Assembly (NCBI GenBank): GCA_963733505.1
Contig: CAVTDW010000008.1
Location: 124,001-188,000 of the forward strand
Length of the DNA stretch: 64,000 nucleotides
Direction: 5' to 3'
DNA from: JALYXV01 sp963733505
GTDB taxonomy: Bacteria > Actinomycetota > Acidimicrobiia > Acidimicrobiales > Palsa-688
Shown here in pieces: positions 57,685 through 64,000 of this stretch; position 1 is the stretch's first letter; each line of letters opens with the position of its first letter. The notes below the pieces were generated by a model. The model made no database searches. It was not told the origin of the DNA and saw nothing but the letters and a program-made list of their open reading frames with translations. The position numbers and the translations under genes are program-made.

Positions 57685-58566
57685 GTGCCACTGCCGGTGC
57701 CGCCTGCGCCCCCGTCGCCGCCCCAGGTGACGACGCAACCGAAGCGGCAGTCGGTGCCGCGCCACCGGATCGTGCGTCGGCGAAATCCCGGCCGTCCCGC
57801 CCTTTCCCAGCCGACAGGTCCCCATATTCGCCTCGGCATCTTGTGGTGTGCGGCCACCCTCGGCGTCCTGCTCGCGGGACCGATCTGGCTGGCCGGCTGG
57901 CTGGCGCTGGTGGCGGCCATGGCCGCCGGGTCGGCGGCGAGGACCTGGGGCACGGCGACGATGGTGCAGCGCCTGCCGCACAACCGGCGAGCCCGGGTCC
58001 AGCCGCCGGCGGCGCTCGCCGCGGTGTTCGCCGCCTGCATCACCGTGGCGGGGCTGGCGGGTGGACTGGTCGTGGCGGTGGTGGCGGCCACGGTCGCGGT
58101 GGCGCTGGTCGCGGCGGCCACGTTTGGTCCCCTCGGTCAGCCCGACGCCCTCCGGCGCGTCGTCATCGTGCTCGGCCCCGGTCTGGCCGCTTCTGGCCTG
58201 GTGATGGCCCGGGTGCAGGGCTTGGCCGTCGGCCTGGTGCTGGCGGGCATGGTCACCGTGTTCGACTCGTCGGCCTTCTTGATCGGAACCGGTGCCCCCA
58301 ACAGATGGGAGGGCTCGGTGGCGGGCGTGGCCAGCATCGCGGCGCTCACGCTGTTCGTGGCCGCGGTGCTGGCTCCGCCGTTCACCGGCGCCAGCCCGTG
58401 GTTGCTCGGGGGCACGGTGGCGCTGCTGGCGCCGGTCGGGCCGGTCGTTGCCCGATGGGTCACGGGCGACAAGGACGCGCCAGTGCCGGCACTACGCCGC
58501 CTTGACTCCCTCTTCCTGGTCGGCCCGGCATGGGTGGCCGGCGTCGCCTTGGTGCTTCACCGCTGA
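57685..58566 (+). CDS. CdsA-like membrane protein
   Basis: About 290 residues with seven or eight helices. Pro-rich N-terminus, then LGILWCAATLGVLLAGPIWL and others. FDSSAFLIGTGAPNRWEGSVAG resembles the CdsA (phosphatidate cytidylyltransferase) signature, and WVTGDKDAP near the end may be the second metal loop. Overall it is a divergent member. The start is uncertain: the frame is open to 57511, and another frame from TTG 57570 (SVDDAALLGAAEHFRAVAP) looks coding, which hints at a frameshift between 57570 and 57690. Confidence 0.65.
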   Translation: MPLPVPPAPPSPPQVTTQPKRQSVPRHRIVRRRNPGRPALSQPTGPHIRLGILWCAATLGVLLAGPIWLAGWLALVAAMAAGSAARTWGTATMVQRLPHNRRARVQPPAALAAVFAACITVAGLAGGLVVAVVAATVAVALVAAATFGPLGQPDALRRVVIVLGPGLAASGLVMARVQGLAVGLVLAGMVTVFDSSAFLIGTGAPNRWEGSVAGVASIAALTLFVAAVLAPPFTGASPWLLGGTVALLAPVGPVVARWVTGDKDAPVPALRRLDSLFLVGPAWVAGVALVLHR

Positions 58567-58597
58567 GCGCCCTGATGGCGCGAGCTGGCCGAGATGT

Positions 58598-59017
58598 TCA
58601 GGCTTTCTTGGTCTCCCAGAAGATCCTGTCGATCTCGGCGATCTGGTTGAGCAGGTCATCGGCAACCGCGACGTCGTTGGTCTGCTTGGCCTGACCGGCG
58701 GCCTTGGTCGCCTTCCAGAACAGCTCGTGCAGCGTGGGGTGCGCCTCCAGGTGCGGCGGCTTGAAGTAGTCGGTCCACAGCACCCACAGATGGTGCTTGA
58801 CGAGTTCGGCGCGCTGCTCCTTGATGACGACCGCCCGGGTCTTGAACACGTCGTCGTCGGACGCATTGAATTTCTCCATGCATCCTTTGACCGATTGGGC
58901 CTCGATGCGCGCCTGGGCGGGGTCGTAGACGCCACACGGGAGGTCGCAGTGTGCATGGACCGTGACGGGTACCGAGAATCGGTCGAGCGCGCAGAACAAC
59001 GCGGGGAGAATGCGCAT
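58598..59017 (-). CDS. sodN: Nickel superoxide dismutase
   Basis: 139 residues. An N-terminal propeptide (MRILPALFCALDRFSVPVTVHA) is removed to expose HCDLPCGVYDP, the nickel hook with His1, Cys2 and Cys6. The four-helix bundle follows (SVKGCMEKFNASDDDV, LWVLWTDYFKPPHLEAHPTL). It dismutates superoxide in the cytosol. AAGGAG lies 8 bases upstream of ATG 59017. Divergent sodX encodes its maturation protease. Confidence 0.97.
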   Translation of the reverse strand: MRILPALFCALDRFSVPVTVHAHCDLPCGVYDPAQARIEAQSVKGCMEKFNASDDDVFKTRAVVIKEQRAELVKHHLWVLWTDYFKPPHLEAHPTLHELFWKATKAAGQAKQTNDVAVADDLLNQIAEIDRIFWETKKA

Positions 59018-59072
59018 GCCAAGCTCCTTGCTGTTGGGTAGCCCGGGATCGGGGTGTTTTGATTGACATTAG
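59018..59072. promoter_or_regulatory. Shared sodN/sodX control region
   Basis: The 67 bases between the divergent starts hold an AT-rich dyad ttgacattagttgctaa (TTnnCA-n5-TGnnAA). It could be a Fur/Nur-family (nickel) operator, and TTGACA could also be a -35 box for sodX. The evidence is only its position and symmetry. Confidence 0.4.
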
Positions 59073-59084
59073 TTGCTAAATCCC

Positions 59085-59426
59085 GTGTTCCCACTTAGCC
59101 GGCTGGTCAAGCGGGTGGTCGTCGAGGGGTCGAGCATGGAGCCGGCCTTGTCGGCCGGTGATCGCCTGGTCGTCATTGCGCCGGTCCGGCTGCGCCGTGG
59201 CCACATCGTGGCCGTGGCCGATCCTCGCGACGCCCATCATCTGTTGGTGAAGCGGGTCACATCGATCGACCGCCACCGCCGAGTGGTCGTGGTCGAAGGA
59301 GACAATCCCGACAGGAGCACCGACAGCCGGGTGTTCGGCCCGGTCGACCAGCGGGCCATTCTGGGCCGAGCGGTGTATCGCTACGCGCCGACTGCGCGCA
59401 GCGGACCGATCGGCGGAGGCCGATGA
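59085..59426 (+). CDS. sodX: SodX, S26-type NiSOD maturation protease
   Basis: 113 residues from GTG 59085 (TTG 59073 is an alternative). LepB-like S26 fold: VVVEGSSMEPALSAGDRLVV carries the catalytic Ser, and HLLVKRVTSIDRHRRVVVVEGDNPDRSTDSR the Lys in VKRV. No transmembrane anchor is evident, consistent with a cytosolic SodX. It processes the SodN propeptide; the divergent pairing with sodN supports this. Confidence 0.92.
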   Translation: MFPLSRLVKRVVVEGSSMEPALSAGDRLVVIAPVRLRRGHIVAVADPRDAHHLLVKRVTSIDRHRRVVVVEGDNPDRSTDSRVFGPVDQRAILGRAVYRYAPTARSGPIGGGR

Positions 59427-59444
59427 GCGGTACGATCGCCTGGG

Positions 59445-59981
59445 ATGGCATCTGCATCGCTCGAAGCCCTATTGGATCCGGCCTATCTCGAAGGACTGCC
59501 GGCGCTCCCGATCGACGAGATCAGGAACCGCCGCGACCAGGCCACCGAGGTCGAAGTCGGTCTCTCCTATGTCCGCCGGCTCGTCCAGGGCCGGCTGGAT
59601 ATCGTGCTGGCAGAGGTGCGCCAGCGGGAAACGGGCACGTCGGGCGGCGACCTCGCCGACCTGGTCCAACGACTCCCCGAGATATTGGGCGAACGGGTGC
59701 GGTCGCCGGGGACGGGGCGGCTGCCGACGCTGATGGCCCCGGCCGAGCCCGAACTGACCGAGATGTACCGGCTCGATGAAATCGTCGATGCCGAATCCCT
59801 CGGGACCCTGCCGCAGCGCAGCGAGGCCGAGTTGCGCCACATCGTCGACGCACTGGCCGAGTTCGAGCACGAGGTTTCGGGCGGGCGCCGGTCGGTGCAC
59901 GACGTGATCGACCAGTTGCAGGACGAACTCGTGCGTCGTTACAAGACCGGTGAGGCCAATGTGGACACACTCCTGTCGTGA
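59445..59981 (+). CDS. rsiG: RsiG-like c-di-GMP-responsive anti-sigma factor
   Basis: 178 residues, mostly helical. The RsiG c-di-GMP motif E(X)3S(X)2R(X)3Q(X)3D is exact at EVGLSYVRRLVQGRLD (residues 37-52). A second copy near residues 139-154 reads EHEVSGGRRSVHDVID, with His for Gln. The mid-part LVQRLPEILGE and tail LVRRYKTGEANVDTLLS match actinobacterial RsiG, which binds sigma WhiG when loaded with c-di-GMP (Streptomyces, established). Here the next genes are a receiver and an HD-GYP protein. Confidence 0.85.
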   Translation: MASASLEALLDPAYLEGLPALPIDEIRNRRDQATEVEVGLSYVRRLVQGRLDIVLAEVRQRETGTSGGDLADLVQRLPEILGERVRSPGTGRLPTLMAPAEPELTEMYRLDEIVDAESLGTLPQRSEAELRHIVDALAEFEHEVSGGRRSVHDVIDQLQDELVRRYKTGEANVDTLLS

Positions 59982-60005
59982 CGACGAGTACGTGACCGAG
60001 CTGTC

Positions 60006-60374
60006 GTGAGCGAGACCAAGGGGCGGGTCGTGCTGGTAGTGGACGACGACGACATGATCAGACGGCTGGTGCGAACCGTGCTGGAGGCCGACGAGTTCGA
60101 GGTCGCAGAGGCGACCGACGGGGAGTCGGCCCTGGCATTGGCGACGACGACCGAACCCGCCGTCGTGGTGCTCGACATCATGATGCCGGGCCTCGACGGT
60201 GTCGAGGTTTGCCGGCGGTTGGATCACGAGCGGGTGAAAGTCATCGTCCTCACCGCCCGCGACGACCCGGACCTGGAAAACGACTGCCGGCTGGCGGGCG
60301 CCAACGCCTTCGTCACCAAGCCGTTCTCCTCGATCGAGCTACTCGATCTCGTCGCTGAGCTCATCGGGACCTGA
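60006..60374 (+). CDS. Response-regulator receiver protein
   Basis: 122 residues, a stand-alone receiver with intact sites: VVDDDDMI acidic pocket, phospho-Asp in VVLDIMMPGLDG, Thr in VIVLTARDD, and Lys in FVTKPFSS. No output domain is attached, so it may act through the HD-GYP protein whose GTG follows one base after the stop. Start is GTG 60006. Confidence 0.9.
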   Translation: MSETKGRVVLVVDDDDMIRRLVRTVLEADEFEVAEATDGESALALATTTEPAVVVLDIMMPGLDGVEVCRRLDHERVKVIVLTARDDPDLENDCRLAGANAFVTKPFSSIELLDLVAELIGT

Positions 60375-60375
60375 G

Positions 60376-61119
60376 GTGACCACCGACGTATTCAACGCCG
60401 ATCCCGGGCTCTCCGATCCCGAGCGATTCGAGCGGCAACTCCATCAGCTGGCGAAGGACGCGGTGGCCGCCTACCGCAAGGCGAAGTCCCGGGCCACGGA
60501 GTTGGAAATCGCCCTCGCCACCCTCGAGACGGCATTCCTCGAGACGGTGCGGTCGTTGGCGTTCGTGGTCGAGGCGAAGGATGCCTATACCGGCCAGCAC
60601 CTCGAACGATGCCGGGTCTACGGCGTGGCGGTCATGAAGGCGCTCAACATCCACGACGAGTATCCCGACGCCCAATACGGCTTCTTGTTGCACGACGCCG
60701 GCAAGGTCGGCGTGCCGGAGCGAATCTTGGGCAAGCCGGGACCGCTGACCGCGGCCGAGTGGCGGGTCATGAGGACCCACCCGCTCATTGGCTATCAGAT
60801 CGTGTCGGGTATCCCCTTTCTCAAGAACGCAGCCGAGATCGTGCGCTCCCACCACGAGATGTTCGACGGATCCGGGTATCCCGCAGGCCTCCGGCGCGAC
60901 GAGATACCCGTTCCCGCCCGGGTGTTCTCGGTGGTCGACGCCTTCGACGCCATGACGACCGACCGGCCCTACCGCAGTGCCCTGTCGCTCGACCACGCGG
61001 TGGGCGAGTTGCGCCGGATGGCGGGGACGCAGTTCGATCCCGACGTGGTGGACGCATTCATACCGTTGGCCGACGAGTTCGCCCCGCCCGGATTACCCGC
61101 ATCGACGACTCAGCCCTAG
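60376..61119 (+). CDS. HD-GYP domain c-di-GMP phosphodiesterase
   Basis: 247 residues. A coiled-coil segment (KDAVAAYRKAKSRATELEIALATLETAFLE) precedes the HD-GYP domain: LLHDAGKVGVPERIL (HD), MRTHPLIGYQI, RSHHEMFDGSGYPAGL (GYP), and SVVDAFDAMTTDRPYR. These enzymes hydrolyse c-di-GMP. It starts at GTG 60376 directly after the receiver and lies 395 bases downstream of the RsiG-like gene, suggesting one regulatory unit. Confidence 0.93.
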   Translation: MTTDVFNADPGLSDPERFERQLHQLAKDAVAAYRKAKSRATELEIALATLETAFLETVRSLAFVVEAKDAYTGQHLERCRVYGVAVMKALNIHDEYPDAQYGFLLHDAGKVGVPERILGKPGPLTAAEWRVMRTHPLIGYQIVSGIPFLKNAAEIVRSHHEMFDGSGYPAGLRRDEIPVPARVFSVVDAFDAMTTDRPYRSALSLDHAVGELRRMAGTQFDPDVVDAFIPLADEFAPPGLPASTTQP

Positions 61120-61130
61120 GCTCACTGCCC

Positions 61131-61586
61131 ATGGTGGAGCTCCCTGACCGCTGGCGTGAGCTGGGCGAGTTCATCCGGGAGCAGCGTTCGGGAGCCCGAC
61201 TGTCATTGCGGCGGCTGTCGGACATGGCCGGGATCTCCAACCCCTACCTCAGCCAGATCGAACGCGGGTTGCGCAAGCCGTCGGCGGAAATCCTCCAGCA
61301 GATCGCCAAGGCGTTGCGGATCTCGGCGGAAACCCTCTACGTCCGAGCCGGGATCCTCGAGGAACGCGTCGACGGCCCGGGGTTGGTCGACGAGATCCTC
61401 CGGGACGCGACGCTGAACGAGGACCAGAAGCAAACCTTGATCCGGGTCTACCTCTCGTTCGTCCACGAGAACACCAATGGCGGCGTTCCCGTGGCGGCCC
61501 GTGGCGGGAGGCGAAACCGTCACCGGCTCTGCGGGTGGCGAGCAGCACCGATCCCGCCTCGGCGTAGCACCCCGCGGTGGGCGTGA
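61131..61586 (+). CDS. XRE-family helix-turn-helix regulator
   Basis: 151 residues. HTH: LSLRRLSDMAGISNPYLSQIERGLRKPSAEILQQIAKAL. It matches actinobacterial XRE proteins encoded near RsiG. The last 35 residues (ARGGRRNRHRLCGWRAAPIPPRRS) are Arg-rich and unlike the rest; another frame gives a more ordinary tail (GETVTGSAGGEQHRS), so a late one-base error is possible. ATG 61131. Confidence 0.87.
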   Translation: MVELPDRWRELGEFIREQRSGARLSLRRLSDMAGISNPYLSQIERGLRKPSAEILQQIAKALRISAETLYVRAGILEERVDGPGLVDEILRDATLNEDQKQTLIRVYLSFVHENTNGGVPVAARGGRRNRHRLCGWRAAPIPPRRSTPRWA

Positions 61587-61668
61587 CGTTGGTTGACCGG
61601 CTCTGGGCCACGAGACGCTTGACCGTGCACGGCCGGGCAGTTCTCCCCCGGCAATGCCGCCTCGGTAG

Positions 61669-61694
61669 GGCGGGGACCTTTTCCCCAGACCGCC
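61669..61694 (+). terminator. Hairpin before mshA
   Basis: ggcggggacc and ccccagaccgcc can pair around TTTT, forming a GC stem between the XRE gene and mshA. TATGGT at 61730-61735, 10 bases before the mshA GTG, may be its -10 box. Confidence 0.4.
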
Positions 61695-61745
61695 TTTTCT
61701 GACCGGGTGGGATAACCGGGTGGTACGGGTATGGTCTGATCGACC

Positions 61746-63042
61746 GTGCGTAGCCTGGCTGTCCTCTCGCTTCACACCTCGCCGCTGGCCCAGCCGGGTA
61801 CCGGCGACGGTGGCGGCATGAACGTCTACGTGCGGGAGCTCTCCTCCGCGCTCGCTCGTTCGGGTGTCACCTGCGACGTGTTCACCCGGGCGTGGCATCC
61901 CGACCAGCCGCCGACGGTGTCGGTGGAGCCCGGGTTTCGGGTCCACCACGTCCCGGCCGGACCGCTCGCCCCCGTCGCCAAGGAACTGCTGCCGGGCGTG
62001 ATCGACGAGTTCACCGAGGGGGTGGGGGTGCGGCTGCGCCGCCTGGCCGCCGAAGGCATCGAGACCGATGCCATCCACGCCAACTACTGGCTGTCGGGCG
62101 TGGCCGGCCACGTCCTGAAGCACGAGCTGGACCTGCCGCTGATCTCGACGTTTCACACCCTTGACCGGGTGAAGGCCGAAGCCAGCCCCGAACAGCTCGA
62201 CGCGGCGGAGCCGGCCCGCCGGGCCGAGGCGGAGGCCAAGGTGATCGGCTGCTCGGACGCGGTCCTGGCGTCGTGCTCGGTCGAGGCAGAGCAGCTGATC
62301 GAGTTGTACCAGGCCGACCCGGACCGCATCGAGATCGTGGCGCCGGGCGTGGACCACGCCTTTTTCGCCCCCGGCGACTACCGCCAGGCGCGCCGGGCGT
62401 TGGGATTCGCAGCCGACGCCCCGTTGCTGTTGTTCGTCGGGCGCATCCAGCCGTTGAAGGCGCTCGGCGTTGCGGTCGAGGCGCTGGGCCACCTGGTGCA
62501 CGGGCCCGGCGGGCGAGCAGAAGTACTGGCGATCGGGCGGTTCGGGACCGTTGCACCGGGCGACCCTCGTGGCTGTCGGTGGGCCGAGTGGACCCCAGGG
62601 CGACGCCGAGATGGCACGGGTCGGCCAGCTGGCGGAGCGGCTCGGGATCGCGGACCACCTGTGCTTTGTTGCGCCCCAGGGCCACGAGATGCTGTCGACG
62701 TACTACCGGGCCGCGGACGTGGTGCTCGTTCCCAGCCGTTCGGAGTCCTTCGGCCTGGTCGCCCTGGAGGCGTCGGCCTGCGGCATCCCCGTCGTGGCGT
62801 CCGCGGTGGGCGGCCTGACCACCCTGGTCGACCACGGTCGCACCGGCTTCCTGGTCGACGGGCGCGACCCCAAGGTGTTCGCCGACTACACCGCCCGCAT
62901 CCTCCGGGACCGGGACCTGGCCCGCAGCATGGGCGATGCCGGGGTACGGCGAGCGTGGGGGTACACCTGGGCCGGGGCGGCGGAGCAGTTGCGCCGGCGC
63001 TACGCCGAGCTCACGTCCCGCAGCCTCGTCGAGTGCCGATAG
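61746..63042 (+). CDS. mshA: D-inositol-3-phosphate glycosyltransferase MshA (one frameshift)
   Basis: First committed enzyme of mycothiol synthesis, adding GlcNAc to inositol-3-phosphate. N-half is GT-B: LHTSPLAQPGTGDGGGMNVYVREL, then FHTLDRVKAEA and VAPGVDHAFFAPGDYRQARRAL. After FGTVAP (about 62558) one extra G in ggg shifts the frame; ATLVAVGGPSGPQGDAEMARVGQL then runs in frame 1 with VVLVPSRSESFGLVALEASACGIPVVAS, the E-x7-E site. Corrected length is about 430. GTG 61746. The corrected frame stops at TAG 63040-63042, overlapping ybjN. Confidence 0.9.
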
Positions 63043-63551
63043 AGCCGTCGTCCGCATCTGCGTCCGCATCTGTGTCTGCGCCGGCCTCTGACGCGGAGCT
63101 GGCCCGCCACCGCCGCACCATCGACGCCTGGGCGGAACACGAGGAGTCCAACAACCCGCTGATCGCGGCCGTCGATCGCGATCCTTCCCTTGCGCGTTGG
63201 TACGTCCGAATGCGGGGCGAGGAGAAGGCGATCATCACGCTGTGGCTGACGCTCGGCCAGCGGACGCTGCACTACGAGAGCTACTTCATGCCCGCGCCGG
63301 TCGAGCGGCAGGCCGACTGTTACGAATACCTGCTGAGGGCCAACCTCAAGCTGTTCGGTATGCGCTTCGCCATCGGCGCCGAGGATGCGCTGTACCTGGT
63401 CGGGCAGATGCCACTTTCGGCGGTCGACGACGCGGAGCTGGACCGGATCACCGGCTCGACCTACGCCTACTCGGAGCGTTTCTTCCGGCCCGCTATGACG
63501 ATCGGGTTTGGCGCGAAATTTCGGACGCTGATCTGCGCCAGGGCTGGCTGA
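63033..63551 (+). CDS. YbjN-domain protein
   Basis: 172 residues. N-terminus has a short Ser/Ala repeat (SSASASASVSAPASDAE) coded by a 12-base-like repeat. The core RHRRTIDAWAEHEESNNPLIAAVD, WYVRMRGEEKAIITLWLTLGQRTLHYESYFMPAP and LKLFGMRFAIGAEDALYLVGQMPL match YbjN. mshA-ybjN is the mycobacterial order (established synteny). GTG 63033. Confidence 0.85.
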   Translation: MPIEPSSASASASVSAPASDAELARHRRTIDAWAEHEESNNPLIAAVDRDPSLARWYVRMRGEEKAIITLWLTLGQRTLHYESYFMPAPVERQADCYEYLLRANLKLFGMRFAIGAEDALYLVGQMPLSAVDDAELDRITGSTYAYSERFFRPAMTIGFGAKFRTLICARAG

Positions 63552-63820
63552 AGAATCATGAAAAATCATGTGGAGATGTTTGCTGCACCGCATTTCGGGC
63601 GATACGCTCAGCGTCGCTGAGGACCCGAGGGGCGGAGCTCGTTCCTCGTTCGGGGAAGTGCGAGGGGCGCCGCGAGGTTCCTCGGGGCCTCGGCTTTGAC
63701 GCTTCGCTGGGCTCTGCGGGGGTCGGTGCGGCGGCACCGTTCGGTCGAGCGGGCCGTCGACCGCGGTTGGGGCGGAGGGTCGGGGCGGCGGTCGGGCGGC
63801 GAGTCGTAGAGTTGTCCCCC

Positions 63821-64000
63821 GTGTCTGCCAAGTTGATCGTGGTCGGTGGCGGCAAGATGGGCGAGGCCCTCGTTTCCGGTTTGCTCGCCGCGGGTTGGGC
63901 GAAGCCCGACGAGATTGTTGTCGCCGAGGCGTTGGCCGCCCGCCGTGACCAGTTGCTCGATCCCGAGGGTCTGGCAGGGCGCAACCCCGGCCTCGTCATC
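63821..64000 (+). CDS. proC: Pyrroline-5-carboxylate reductase, N-terminal part (cut by window)
   Basis: The first 60 codons: VSAKLIVVGGGKMGEALVSGLLAAGWAKPDEIVVAEALAARRDQL, an NAD(P)-binding Rossmann GGGKMGEALV. The frame is still open at base 64000. GTG 63821 follows tccccc; a start further downstream would lose the strand. The 269 bases before it (63552-63820) hold no clear gene, only a ctcagcgtcgctgag hairpin and GC-rich spacer that must include the promoter. Confidence 0.8.
   Translation, partial: MSAKLIVVGGGKMGEALVSGLLAAGWAKPDEIVVAEALAARRDQLLDPEGLAGRNPGLVI

Overview
What it is: a 64 kb chromosomal window of high G+C, densely coding DNA with many 4-base ATGA/GTGA gene overlaps. The gene content points to an actinomycete outside the well-studied genera, most likely Acidimicrobiia or a close soil/water lineage (inference): purSQL-type purine synthesis, F420-type oxidoreductases (PPOX and LLM families), BldC, an RsiG-like anti-sigma factor, MshA followed by YbjN, nickel superoxide dismutase with SodX, and a caa3 oxidase with CtaG. 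No rRNA, CRISPR array or intact prophage was seen. Layout: 1-13.4 kb is almost the whole de novo purine pathway (purA-D-E-B-C-S-Q, a reverse-strand hypothetical, purL, a reverse-strand PHP phosphoesterase, purF, purM). 13.5-18.6 kb holds a palindromic repeat element, a degenerate receiver, a leucine-type dehydrogenase, bldC, a secreted YcnI-like protein and a DGPF/ECF42 sigma pair. 18.6-21.3 kb is a four-gene overlapping PadR operon with two copies of an operator-like sequence. 21.3-23.1 kb is a broken tyrosine recombinase against tRNA-Phe and tRNA-Asp, an AbiEi/DUF559-type protein and tRNA-Glu. 23.2-26.7 kb is a reverse-strand run (S51-like/CysS-C fusion, hydrolase, F420 enzyme, DUF2017, clpS). 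26.7-38.3 kb is the respiratory block: heme A synthesis (ctaA, ctaB), then a second degenerate oxidase module (subunit I paralogue without CuB/heme a3 ligands, subunit III-like protein, membrane cupredoxin), then canonical ctaC-D-E-F, ctaG and a TlpA-like thioredoxin. 38.4-45.4 kb: an ABC exporter, serS and an osmolyte ABC importer whose binding protein is circularly permuted. 45.5-58.6 kb: housekeeping and secreted enzymes, tRNA-Lys, an HtrA-type protease, an M3 peptidase, a carboxyltransferase and moaD. 58.6-61.6 kb: sodN/sodX, then a probable c-di-GMP module (RsiG-like protein, receiver, HD-GYP, XRE regulator). 61.7-64 kb: mshA, ybjN and the start of proC. How it fits together: purine synthesis is split over three forward blocks by two reverse-strand genes. 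The ctaA/ctaB divergent pair supplies heme A to the adjacent oxidase. The HD-GYP protein could lower the c-di-GMP that the RsiG-like protein would bind. Quality caveat: purQ, purL, the cupredoxin gene, ctaC and mshA each carry one or two single-base frameshifts, mostly at short homopolymers, while the protein resumes cleanly in another frame. Consensus indel errors explain this better than loss of several central genes; an integrase remnant at 21.4 kb is probably a true pseudogene.
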